Shown one piece after another: positions 21,207 to 30,239 of a DNA stretch of 64,000 nt; within the stretch, counting starts at the first letter, position 1; each line of letters starts with the position of its first letter. The DNA comes from Rhizoclosmatium globosum. Its lineage: Eukaryota > Chytridiomycota > Chytridiomycetes > Chytridiales > Chytriomycetaceae. The notes under the pieces are model-generated. The model made no database searches, had not been told where the DNA came from, and saw only the letters and a list, made by a program, of their open reading frames with translations. The DNA lies in contig MCGO01000037.1 in the NCBI GenBank assembly GCA_002104985.1, positions 62,001 to 126,000 of the forward strand, in the 5' to 3' direction. Both the position numbers and the translations under genes were made by a program.

Positions 21207-23969
21207 ATGTACAACAACGTCGACCTCAAGACCGAGTTTAACGGAGAGGGCGTCTCAAATTTTGATCGATTCATCTACAAGTATACGGCTCAGACTCTTA
21301 CCCCAGACGTGAAGCTGGTAACGGTTTTGCGTGCCTTCTGTTCAAAGGCTGTAACGGACGAGCTGGATGCCTGGATTGCGGTAGAAGAAGCAACAGCTAT
21401 TGCGGCTGGAATTAAAGTGAAGGAGAAGACTTTCGACGAGGTGCGAAAGTGGATGCGCGACACCTACGCTGCAAGGGACGTTATTTACACGTTCCACGAC
21501 CTGTCTTCGCTAGCGGATTACGTTCAGGAAAATCCCTACACGTTGATTGGCGAGTATTGGGCCGACTACAAGGAGATCTACGATCGTATCCCAGCCAGCA
21601 GTGCTCCTGACGAAAACAAGGCCATGATGACGTTTATTGGTGGATGTAAGCCACACCATCGCTTGGAGCTCTCGAAATACACCGTGGATGCCAACAATAG
21701 CCGTTCTAAGGACTGGGTGGGATTCAGTGCTGCTGTTGTTCGCCAGGCAGCAATTGATCGTCAACTTGTTCAACTTGGGACTACGAATGGAGAGGTTGCA
21801 CGAGGAGCGGACCCTTTTGCTGAGAAGTTGCCTGCTATCACTCGGTATGTTCGTTTGACTCCTAAGAAACCTCCAGCTGCGACGTACCCAACGACCACCC
21901 CTTCCGCTGGACCAACTACCACGACTCCTGCCTCTTCCGTGGACGAGCTTACCCGTATGATGTCCGATTTGACTATCAAGATCTCTGCCGGTGTTCCAAT
22001 GGATCAGATCAACGTTCCCCAGTACATCAAGAACATGTACCTTGCTGTAGTGTCCAGTGTTGTTCGCGGTGCCCCAGCTCCAGCTGTTCCTGGTCTTCCG
22101 GCTCAAGGTCCTTCTGTTGGTGGTGTCTCAGCGGCTGCCGGTACTCAAGCCAGACCTTCTCGCTGCCTTTTTTGTGATCGTCAAGAAGACCACTGCCGCC
22201 GAGACAACGTCAAAGTCCACCGCTTTTGGAGAGAATGTCCAGACTTTATTTTCGCTTGCCAGAACGGTTGGCCTTGCAAGGAAGTCAAGGAAGAGAATGG
22301 TCGCAGTCGCCTCTCGGATCTGGCTGGAAACCCATGGGGATCCAATTATGGTAAAGGTGGTATCAAGGCGTTGATCGAAAGATCAATGCGTCCTGCAGGT
22401 AGTACAAATTCTGTTCGTGGTCGTATTATGATGACCAAAGCCGCTGCGCCGGAGTTGGTGGACAGTGACTTGTTGGATATGGAGTATGCACTGTTTGACG
22501 ACAATGGTAAAGTTGTATTGTTACACAACGGAGTGGCGCATTCGCTGGAGAGTGTTATGAGTTTGTGTGGAGTGGACAATGTGACTCACGACGAGGCTGA
22601 CGAAGCCTTTTGTTATATCGCGGAATCCATGAAAGTTCCTGTTGAAGAACTGGAGGTGACTTGTCAGGACGTGTCGTGGGCAGTTTCTCGGATTCGTGCC
22701 GAGGCTTTTGCAAAACGTTCGAGAGAACCGGAGGAGGTTGTTGGTCCAGCCCCTAAACGCTTACCTGTTACTCGTTCCAACAGATTTATGCCATTGTCTG
22801 AGCTTGGTTCCAGTTCTTCTGCTCCACCCGTTGCTGCTCCAGTTCCCCCAGTGGTCGTGCCTCCTCCTGCTGCTCCGGCTCCCGCGCCTCCATCTGGTCC
22901 TGTTCCATTGGGAAAGCCGGAGAAACGTGCGTTTCGTATGGGTAAGACTGGCCCTGTGACTGAGATCAAGCCAGATGACGTTTACAAGGGAATCTTGAAT
23001 ACTGATGTGACTTTAAAGCTTGTCGAGCTTCTGGCTATCTCTCCTGGAGCCGCCAAGTATTTCTACGGTTCTGTTAAAACTCACCGCATGTACGATGTCG
23101 ACGAGCCGCAGCCTATTCCAATGGCGGTGGATTCCTTGATGGGGCAGCCTGGATCTGCAGCAAACCAAATGCTGATGGGTAAGATCCTGTCTGAAGGGCC
23201 CTCTGTCTTGGACCTTCCATCTGCGGTGGTTGGACTTCTTCGTGCAAATGCGGATCGTGTGTTGCCGTCTTCTGAGGACAAGGAACGTCTTGTCAAGGTC
23301 ATGGTTCGTCGCAATGGTTCTGCTATGGACAGTGTTGATTCTCAGTATACTCGCATTGGTGAATACAAGGCTCGGGTCATGTCTGTTGGTTCAAGAGTTC
23401 AGCCGTTCGACCCGAAAGTCCAGTACTCAACTCATGGTTCCCCGCATTTCTACGACGTAGTGTTTCAAGATGGCTTTGTGGTATTGCGCGCTCTTGGAGA
23501 CTCTGGATCGGAGATGAATGTGTGCTCTTTTCGTCTCGCTCAAGACTCAGCTTCTCAGTCTATCGTTGATCGCAATGTGGTGATGTTCATGTACAGCGCT
23601 AACGGGAGCGAAAGCGAAATCTATGGTATGATTCGCGATGCGAAGATTGGGTTCCGCGGTGGTGTTGATGTCCTTCAGAAAGTCTACATTGCTCCTAAGG
23701 CTGACAAGTCTCCATTTGCTCTTCTTTTGGGAATGCCTACTCTGATCTCGACCCGTTCCAGTTCTGTTATTGACACCAACGGAAACATGTGGCACAAGTT
23801 GACGTCTCCTATTACCAATCGTAGTATTCAGGTTATGACGTGCCCAGCTGACCACCCCAGAAACCAAGTGGAGCCAGTCTCTCGCGACAAGCCAATGCAG
23901 GCTGAGCAGTTTGGAATTATTGAGCGTCCACCAGGCATGAAGACTTGGGGGGAAGTGATGGGAATGTAG
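21207..23969 (+). CDS. ORF1: Gag with C-terminal retropepsin-like protease
   Basis: 920 aa from the ATG at 21207. Residues ~1-270 are a capsid-like helical region typical of gypsy Gag (retrotrans_gag style, with FDRFIYKYTAQTL and IGEYWADYKEIYDRIP). A Pro/Thr/Ala linker follows. At ~319-345 there is a Cys/His-rich segment (CLFCDRQEDHCRR, then HRFWRECP) that differs from the usual CCHC knuckle. After a Pro/Ala tract (~535-570) comes a protease domain with the active-site motif GDSGSEMN at ~764 and the later LLGMPTL, equivalent to the ILG motif of retropepsins. Having the protease in the Gag ORF, with Pol separate, is notable. The stop at 23969 is followed by a spacer and not by an overlapping frame. 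Confidence 0.9.
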   Translation: MYNNVDLKTEFNGEGVSNFDRFIYKYTAQTLTPDVKLVTVLRAFCSKAVTDELDAWIAVEEATAIAAGIKVKEKTFDEVRKWMRDTYAARDVIYTFHDLSSLADYVQENPYTLIGEYWADYKEIYDRIPASSAPDENKAMMTFIGGCKPHHRLELSKYTVDANNSRSKDWVGFSAAVVRQAAIDRQLVQLGTTNGEVARGADPFAEKLPAITRYVRLTPKKPPAATYPTTTPSAGPTTTTPASSVDELTRMMSDLTIKISAGVPMDQINVPQYIKNMYLAVVSSVVRGAPAPAVPGLPAQGPSVGGVSAAAGTQARPSRCLFCDRQEDHCRRDNVKVHRFWRECPDFIFACQNGWPCKEVKEENGRSRLSDLAGNPWGSNYGKGGIKALIERSMRPAGSTNSVRGRIMMTKAAAPELVDSDLLDMEYALFDDNGKVVLLHNGVAHSLESVMSLCGVDNVTHDEADEAFCYIAESMKVPVEELEVTCQDVSWAVSRIRAEAFAKRSREPEEVVGPAPKRLPVTRSNRFMPLSELGSSSSAPPVAAPVPPVVVPPPAAPAPAPPSGPVPLGKPEKRAFRMGKTGPVTEIKPDDVYKGILNTDVTLKLVELLAISPGAAKYFYGSVKTHRMYDVDEPQPIPMAVDSLMGQPGSAANQMLMGKILSEGPSVLDLPSAVVGLLRANADRVLPSSEDKERLVKVMVRRNGSAMDSVDSQYTRIGEYKARVMSVGSRVQPFDPKVQYSTHGSPHFYDVVFQDGFVVLRALGDSGSEMNVCSFRLAQDSASQSIVDRNVVMFMYSANGSESEIYGMIRDAKIGFRGGVDVLQKVYIAPKADKSPFALLLGMPTLISTRSSSVIDTNGNMWHKLTSPITNRSIQVMTCPADHPRNQVEPVSRDKPMQAEQFGIIERPPGMKTWGEVMGM

Positions 23970-24333
23970 GAATGTTTGAGATTGAATCATTTGATATATT
24001 GAATTGGGATTGTTGTTTGAAATAAAAGAAAGAGTTCCCAAATTGAGCAAATCGTGCATCAGCAGCAACCAACTCAATAACGACCATTGATCTCACTGAA
24101 TAGCGTCATTCTACATCTGTTACGGTTCATCTACATTAGTATTGCGTGTGCGCATCGTGTATATTGGAGCCTCTGTGTATTGAAGTGATCGTGTCTATCT
24201 GTCAGCATCAAGGTTTCTGTGAGTCCCTGCCGTTGCCTGTTTGCATTTCTGGTCTCTACTATCTGCAACTATTGATTGCCACATCGCCCTTGCGCTTCTA
24301 CCACTTCTGAAATTTAAATTGAGTTGTGATTGC
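23970..24333 (+). other. Spacer between ORF1 and ORF2 of the Ty3 element
   Basis: 364 bp. It contains an AATAAAAG motif near 24021 and no ATG in the ORF2 frame before 24334. ORF2's frame is open from about 24241 without an ATG. ORF1 (frame of 21207) and ORF2 (frame of 24334) do not overlap, so simple ribosomal frameshifting cannot join them. An internal promoter, splicing or re-initiation would be needed. Confidence 0.6.
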
Positions 24334-27300
24334 ATGCCAGTTGAAACAGGCATCCCTGCCCTCGAAGCCTTTGCCTTGAATTGGAACTCGCTACGTTCAT
24401 TCTTCAGGAAAGCTTCTCTTGATCATATCCATCGGCTGTACTGCGCCGATGTAATCTTTGGAACTGAGGACCGCCTTGGTCCCTTCTCTCACATCGATGC
24501 GTTCAAAGTCGCGGACGTTCTTGATCCTCGCTTCAATTTTGAAGCAAAGTTTGAGGTGTACGCTTCAAAGAACCGCTTGAAGCCTGGAAATAATGGAGCA
24601 TCTGTTTGGTTGTGCCGCGATCTGTTCCCTGCCCCTCCGACTTGGTTCATCACCGAGTTTCCTGGTTGGAGTTCCGACCAAATGGAGGGTCGCTACGTCG
24701 AAGTCTGCTACGAACGCCAAGTTTTTATCAGCGTGTATTGTCCTTCTGCCAGCCGAGGTAATACCCATCGGGAGCCATTCAAACGGCTGTTTCATCAATG
24801 TCTCAATGAACGTCTCGCCTCTTTGAAGAGGGAGGGATTTTCCATTTTGATGGGCGGTGATTTTAACATCTCTGCAGAGGAATCGGACATTCACCCGAAT
24901 GTGATTCCTCTAATCTCCTCTGGATTCCAATCCGTTGAACGTGAGTTGATGAAAGAGATGAAACAATCGGTGGTTGACTTTTGGCGGCGGGAGCATCCTT
25001 CTGTATCGGACTGTTTCACCACTTGGTTCCATCTTGACCGTCGCGGGAATCTAGGAATGCGCTATGATGGAATTTTTGGCACTGCTACTATTCGTTCATC
25101 AACTAAACACCTGTCTGAGTTTTCTGCGTCAGATCATGTTCCAGTGGTCTCTGTTATTCCTTTGGAGGATCTGTGCATGACTTTCAGTCATTTGGCAATT
25201 GGTTCGGACGGAGGAACTGTTTCTGAAAATGGAAACAATTTTGGAGAAACATCATCGGAGGGTTCGTCGCCTTCGGTGTGTGAAGGGTGTGGCGCGTTGA
25301 ACGACCCGTTGTGGGCTTGTTCTATCTGCGAAGCGGCGTTGTCCTCAGAGCATTCTGAATGCAATGAAGATATGCCTGACCTTTTGAGTGATTCGGATTC
25401 GGACGCCCCTGCTTCACGGCGATTGGCGAAAGATGATGTGAGGGTTAGTGTTAATATGGGTTTGGATAATGTTGAGTCTGTATCGGCGTATTCTGAATCG
25501 TATTCGGATATGCCTAGTTTGGCACACAGCGAGGACAGCGATTCTGATTCAAACCAGGAGTCAAGTACATGTTTGAGATGGAACGACTTTTTACCTGTCT
25601 CGTCTGATGTGCCTGAATCGGTTGCGAGTAGTTCGGTATGTTCTGAATCATATTCAGATATGCCTAGTTTGGCGCACAGTGATGACAGCGATTCTGATTC
25701 AAACCAGGAGTCAAGTACATGTTTGAGATGGAACGACTTTTTACCTGTCTCGTCTGACGTGCCTGGACCGGTTGCGAATAGTTCGAACGAGGGCTTTGAG
25801 GTGATCGACCACCCACTGCCTGAGCCAGTGAAGGAATCAGCGTCTGATGCTGGTTTTGGAGGCAATGATGGCTCTGTTGCGTTAGATTATGGGTTTCTAC
25901 CCATTGAAGGGTTTGTTAATAACGTAGGCGCGAAAATCAATCTGGAAGAACGGTTTGGTTTGACTGACGAACGAGTGATTGGTGTTGCCGTACCTCTGTT
26001 TTCAGTGGCTGAAGACGCCGAAGGATTGGTCGAGTTGGTGGAAAGCCTGGAATCCGGTGTGGAATTGTCTGAGGATGATTTGGGTCGTGTTCACGTTGCC
26101 TATATGAATTTTCTGGCGCATACCGGTGGAGAAACTGCGGAGGAGTATCACGGAAAGGGAGGGGTCTTGCAGATGCGAGGGTCAGTGTTCACGAAGGCCA
26201 AGAAAGTGGCGGACAAAGTAAGACCTGCGGCTGTTGCGTTGCCTCCCGGAACCGCGATTGATAGTTGGAAGAGCGAGTTGAAAGGGGTGGTGGCGGAACC
26301 ACCAAAATTGCGACTTACAGAGGAAAGGTTGGATGCCATGTTTCGTAAAACGCGGGAGCTGGATCCCGATTTTTTGCGTGAATCTGAAGTGGAGTATTTG
26401 AAGGAGAGGTTGCGCCCGTATGACAAGGCTTTTGCCTTTGATTTGACTGAACGGGGCCGATTGAAAGAGGAAGTCATCAAACCTATCAGGATCCATACTG
26501 TTCCTCATGTGCCTTGGAATGTCCGAGAGCGCCCGATCCCGCGGGCGCATTTTCCGAAATTGATTGAGTTTCTTCGTCAGAAACTTGCAGTGGGTGTGAT
26601 GGAACCTTCAGTTGGCGCTTATGCATCGCCGTGGTTTGTCGTCGCAAAGAAGGATGGTGGAATCCGTTTTATTCAAGATCTCCAGTTGTTAAACAAGGTT
26701 TCTATTCGGAATTGTGGATCTCCACCAAACATGGATGAGTTGACTAGTCGCGCAGCTGGACATTGGATATATTCACTGGTGGATGCCATAAGTTTCTTTG
26801 ATCAGATACCACTGGACGAGCGCGATCGCGATATGACGGCTATTATGACGCCGTTGGGTTTGATGCGGATGACTGGGTTGCCGCAGGGGTGGACTGGGAG
26901 TCCTCCTCACGCGCAGCGTGTTTCGGTTATGGTTTTCCATAAAGAAGGTGAGTGTGAGGTTTTTATTGATGATATGGCGGTGTTCACTGGGAAGCCGCCG
27001 GATCTTGGGGAGTCGAGTATTCCTGGAGTTCGCGTGTTTGTAGTGGAGCACATGGATGCGTTGGCGCGAACTTTGCAGCGTTGTCTGGATTCAGGATTGA
27101 CATTACACGGAGAGAAAAATGAGTTGTTTGTGCCAAAGGCGTTAGTGCTGGGAGTGGTGCTATCTAAGGACGGTAGACAAGTGAACCCGAGTAAAGTGGA
27201 TGCCATTTTGAGATGGGGTCATCCCACTGGTGTTCCGGAGTTGCGTTCGTTTCTGGGAATGATGACTGTTTGGCGCGGATGGATTGACTGTTTCTCTTTG

Positions 27301-29844
27301 CGGGCCTACCCCTTATTCATGTTGTACCGGAAGGGCCAAGATTGGATGTGGGAGTCTGAACAGAAAGCGGCTTTCGAAGATCTGAAGCAGTGTTTGAATG
27401 AGGCGCCAATTCGTGGAAACCTGGATTTGAGTGATTTGGAAAATCGACCTCCAATCCTATCGTTTGATGCTTACATGGTGGGAGAAGGAGCGGTGCTGCG
27501 TCAGGTCGGACTTGACGGGAAGCGATTCGCAATCGCCTTCTATTCGGGGCTGTTCAACGCAGCGGAACGAAACTATCCGCAAGTGAAGAAAGAGTTGTGT
27601 GCGTGTGTTCGTAACTTGAAGCGCTGTTACGTGTTGGTGTTTGGGTGTCCGGTGTTGGTCTTGGAGACAGACGCGTCGGCGTTGAAGGGCATGGTGAACA
27701 ATCCGGCGATAACGGACCCAACCATGTTGCGATGGATCTTGTACATTCTGACGTTTCCTGTTGTTTGGAAGCTGGTGAAGGGTGTGTCGCATCGAGTTCC
27801 AGATGCATTGTCTCGAGTTTTCTCGAAACCTCCGCCTCATGCGGACGCGACTGATGATAGTCGCGAAGTGGAAGATGCCATTGATTCGATGTTACAATTG
27901 GTGAGATCTTGTTTTGTTGGCGACTTAACTTTGAAGGAAGCGGAAGTTGAATGGGGAAGTTACACGAGACGGATGGAGGCTGCTCGTATGTATTTAGTGG
28001 ATTACACGGAATACGAGGAGGATGTGAAGATGCTTGAGGTTGCTAAGTTCCTGAACGGGGACTTAGTTTCAGTTGTTGACTTGAAGGAATTGACGGATTT
28101 GACCGATCCACCCCGCTCTGCCGAGCGCTCTTCGGAGCTTGAGGGTTTGTTGCGGACTGAGGGTTTGTTGCGAACTGAGGGCTCGTTGCGTTCGAGGGAT
28201 TCAGAAGAGCAGGGTGACAGCGCCAAAATGAGCGACGGTAACAGCGCCGAAACGAGCAAGGAAACTGCACCGAATCGTAACGAAATTGAAAACTCGAAGA
28301 GCAGTGGGAACAGCACCGAAATTGAAAATGTAAAGAGCAGTGGAAACAGCACCGTAAAATCAAATGAAGAGTTGAGAACTATAAAGAGGAGGAGTGCGAG
28401 GTACTTTATTCGAGATGGACTTTTGTGGCGTAGAAGTGATGATGTATGGGAGTTTCCGACTAGAGTGGTGGCGAAGAAAATTGATCAGTTGCGAGTGATT
28501 CAGTTGGCTCATGAGGGAGTTGGCGGAGGACATTTTGGTGCGAGTGCTACATATCGGAAGGTTAGATTGCGTTACTATTGGGTGAATATGGAGGCGGATG
28601 TTCGTCGAATTGTTGGATTGTGCGTTGCGTGTATTCATATGAGTTTGCGTCGAGAGGTGGAAAGTAGCAAGCCGAGTAAGGTTCCAATGTCTGTCGTAAT
28701 GGTTTGGATTGGTGACATGGTTCATATGCCGCGTGGAATGAATGGTAAGCGGTACCTGTTTCATATGGTCTGCGATCTGTCTGGATATCCGGAAGGGGAG
28801 TCCTTTGGAACGAAAGCTTTAAAGCCATCGATGGAGTGGGTTGTTCGGAATGTGTTTATGCGTTTCGGGATGCCAATGGTAATGTTAGTGGACGGAGGGG
28901 AGTTCTCGTCTAAGGAAGCGGAGGAAGTGTCTCAGCAACTGGGTTTCCGGATTCATGTTACTACCCCGTATAATTCGCAGGCATTGGGTGTTGTGGAACG
29001 TGCTCACGCGCCATTGGTCCGTGCGATGGCGAAGACTTGCCGTGGCAATCCTAGGGCTTGGCCTCGATTTGTCCATTCCGCTTTGTTCGCAGCTAGAATT
29101 TCTTGTGGTATTCGTGGCCATTCTCCGTTGAAAGTCCTGATTGGTCAAGACGCGCTGTTTCCATTGGATTTCGCTCTCGGCACTTATTTCATTCATTCCT
29201 GGCGCGATGGCATGTCCACTGGTGAGCTTCTTGCTAATCGTATGTTGCAACTGGATGGTCACTCGATTACTGTTTCTCGTGTCCGCGAAGTAGTCAACTC
29301 AGCTAGAGTCAAGTCAAGTTTGGAATTCAATCGTCGAAATGCACACAAGCTTCGTTCTGAGCCTTTCAAAGTTGGCGAGTGGGTATTGTTATGGGACTCC
29401 AGTCTTGACACACAGTGGGGTCGCAAATTTGATGACCGCTACAATGGACCATATGTGATCGTTAGCGTACACGATGGCAGTTACTCGTTACGTGAACTGG
29501 ATGGGCGGGAGTTTCGAAGCCGTATTTCTGGGAACCGCCTTATTCGCTATCCGAGGGAGTTGTCTTTACCTGAGTTTGTTCAAGATGTCTTTGATGGCGA
29601 GCCAGACAACGTTCCCGATTCTCACGAGGATGACAGTCGATCGCTGGCTGTCGCTTGCTTAAACAAGATCTGGAATTCGCCTGAACTGGAATTGTCCGAT
29701 AGGTTTTCTGGATGGCATACTACCGCGTCGTACTCTTCTTCATCCATTATCAGGTCTGCCAAAGAGGTCGAAGCGTACTCCTTTGTGGGTTTTAGTGGTC
29801 CTGTGAATCCAGGGGACGGCTTCACTCGCTACGCTAGTGTTTGA
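24334..29844 (+). CDS. ORF2: APE endonuclease-zinc finger-RT-RNase H-integrase polyprotein
   Basis: 1836 aa in one uninterrupted frame. Residues ~12-275 form an ExoIII/APE1-type endonuclease: NWNSLRS (metal-binding Asn), ADVIFGTED (Glu), MEGRYVEV, ISVYCPSA (Tyr), MGGDFNIS at ~173 (Asp and Asn), NLGMRYDGIF at ~242 (Asp) and SASDHVPVV at ~267 (catalytic Asp-His). At ~315-335 lies a RanBP2-like zinc finger (CEGCGALN then CSIC). An acidic Ser-rich region holds two 50-residue repeats (~386-485). The RT follows with VVAKKDGGIRFIQDLQ, LPQGW and FIDDM (~876). RNase H follows with FDAYMVGEGAVL and LETDASALKGMV. The integrase has its HHCC finger at ~1390 and the D, D, E residues in GDMVHM, VDGGEF and VVERAH. 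A GPY motif (RYNGPYVI) is near 1705. The APE domain starts only ~15 residues after the ATG. Confidence 0.93.
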   Translation: MPVETGIPALEAFALNWNSLRSFFRKASLDHIHRLYCADVIFGTEDRLGPFSHIDAFKVADVLDPRFNFEAKFEVYASKNRLKPGNNGASVWLCRDLFPAPPTWFITEFPGWSSDQMEGRYVEVCYERQVFISVYCPSASRGNTHREPFKRLFHQCLNERLASLKREGFSILMGGDFNISAEESDIHPNVIPLISSGFQSVERELMKEMKQSVVDFWRREHPSVSDCFTTWFHLDRRGNLGMRYDGIFGTATIRSSTKHLSEFSASDHVPVVSVIPLEDLCMTFSHLAIGSDGGTVSENGNNFGETSSEGSSPSVCEGCGALNDPLWACSICEAALSSEHSECNEDMPDLLSDSDSDAPASRRLAKDDVRVSVNMGLDNVESVSAYSESYSDMPSLAHSEDSDSDSNQESSTCLRWNDFLPVSSDVPESVASSSVCSESYSDMPSLAHSDDSDSDSNQESSTCLRWNDFLPVSSDVPGPVANSSNEGFEVIDHPLPEPVKESASDAGFGGNDGSVALDYGFLPIEGFVNNVGAKINLEERFGLTDERVIGVAVPLFSVAEDAEGLVELVESLESGVELSEDDLGRVHVAYMNFLAHTGGETAEEYHGKGGVLQMRGSVFTKAKKVADKVRPAAVALPPGTAIDSWKSELKGVVAEPPKLRLTEERLDAMFRKTRELDPDFLRESEVEYLKERLRPYDKAFAFDLTERGRLKEEVIKPIRIHTVPHVPWNVRERPIPRAHFPKLIEFLRQKLAVGVMEPSVGAYASPWFVVAKKDGGIRFIQDLQLLNKVSIRNCGSPPNMDELTSRAAGHWIYSLVDAISFFDQIPLDERDRDMTAIMTPLGLMRMTGLPQGWTGSPPHAQRVSVMVFHKEGECEVFIDDMAVFTGKPPDLGESSIPGVRVFVVEHMDALARTLQRCLDSGLTLHGEKNELFVPKALVLGVVLSKDGRQVNPSKVDAILRWGHPTGVPELRSFLGMMTVWRGWIDCFSLRAYPLFMLYRKGQDWMWESEQKAAFEDLKQCLNEAPIRGNLDLSDLENRPPILSFDAYMVGEGAVLRQVGLDGKRFAIAFYSGLFNAAERNYPQVKKELCACVRNLKRCYVLVFGCPVLVLETDASALKGMVNNPAITDPTMLRWILYILTFPVVWKLVKGVSHRVPDALSRVFSKPPPHADATDDSREVEDAIDSMLQLVRSCFVGDLTLKEAEVEWGSYTRRMEAARMYLVDYTEYEEDVKMLEVAKFLNGDLVSVVDLKELTDLTDPPRSAERSSELEGLLRTEGLLRTEGSLRSRDSEEQGDSAKMSDGNSAETSKETAPNRNEIENSKSSGNSTEIENVKSSGNSTVKSNEELRTIKRRSARYFIRDGLLWRRSDDVWEFPTRVVAKKIDQLRVIQLAHEGVGGGHFGASATYRKVRLRYYWVNMEADVRRIVGLCVACIHMSLRREVESSKPSKVPMSVVMVWIGDMVHMPRGMNGKRYLFHMVCDLSGYPEGESFGTKALKPSMEWVVRNVFMRFGMPMVMLVDGGEFSSKEAEEVSQQLGFRIHVTTPYNSQALGVVERAHAPLVRAMAKTCRGNPRAWPRFVHSALFAARISCGIRGHSPLKVLIGQDALFPLDFALGTYFIHSWRDGMSTGELLANRMLQLDGHSITVSRVREVVNSARVKSSLEFNRRNAHKLRSEPFKVGEWVLLWDSSLDTQWGRKFDDRYNGPYVIVSVHDGSYSLRELDGREFRSRISGNRLIRYPRELSLPEFVQDVFDGEPDNVPDSHEDDSRSLAVACLNKIWNSPELELSDRFSGWHTTASYSSSSIIRSAKEVEAYSFVGFSGPVNPGDGFTRYASV
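25491..25790 (+). repeat. Two tandem 150-bp units inside ORF2
   Basis: 25491-25640 and 25641-25790 are near-identical in-frame copies encoding 50 residues each, centred on SESYSDMPSLAHS and LRWNDFLPVSSDVP. A degenerate related motif (EDMPDLLSDSDSD) lies just upstream. Mostly synonymous differences suggest a recent duplication kept in frame. Confidence 0.85.
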
Positions 29845-29848
29845 GATC

Positions 29849-30235
29849 TGTGGTGGGTGAAACTGCGGACGGTGGTTACTGTGTTTGTTGGGTGGTATTG
29901 GTGTTACACCGAGATTTGGGGTAAATGGGAATATTCATAGTTGTTAGACGCGTTTATTGAAAGAATAAAAGAAGAATTATTGAAAGCGGTTGCGTGCCAG
30001 CATCAGATAACTCGGAACCCGGATTTGCACATATCATCGAGCATTGCTACTTAGTATCGCGTGTGAGCGTCAGTTGCAAGAGTCATCGATTCAAGTGGTC
30101 CATCCCAGTAGTCTGTTCAGTGTCCAAGAGCCTACATCCAAGTCTTCATACAGGTGTTGGCTTAGTCTTCTACGAGCGAACCCAATTAGCATTGTCTGTG
30201 CAAGCGTAACACAGTCACCTGTATCCCTTGCCACA
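29849..30235 (+). repeat. 3' LTR of the Ty3/gypsy element
   Basis: 387 bp, direct repeat of 20735-21121 with one difference seen. It begins only 4 bp after the ORF2 stop codon. No polypurine tract is obvious immediately upstream; the nearest G/A-rich run is at about 29811, inside the coding sequence. Confidence 0.95.
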
Positions 30236-30239
30236 ACGC
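30236..30239. repeat. Target-site duplication ACGC, right copy
   Basis: Matches ACGC at 20731-20734 on the other side of the element. Confidence 0.75.

Larger units (their letters stand above)
20735..30235 (+). mobile_element. Complete Ty3/gypsy LTR retrotransposon carrying an APE-type endonuclease
   Basis: A 9501-bp element with 387-bp LTRs, matching ends TGTGG...CCACA, and a 4-bp target duplication (ACGC). Internally there are two long intact ORFs. ORF1 (21207-23969) is Gag plus an aspartic protease. ORF2 (24334-29844) has an ExoIII/APE1-like endonuclease, a zinc finger, an acidic repeat, RT, RNase H and integrase with a GPY/F-type C-terminal module. RT-RH-IN order places it in Ty3/gypsy (Metaviridae). 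Both ORFs are undamaged and I saw a single LTR difference, so the copy is recent and may be active. The APE domain is not a standard part of LTR elements. Confidence 0.95.

Noticed and set aside
25188..25865. Long antisense frame opposite the acidic repeat of ORF2
   Set aside because: It mirrors the repetitive coding strand and its composition follows from the Ser/Asp repeat on the plus strand.
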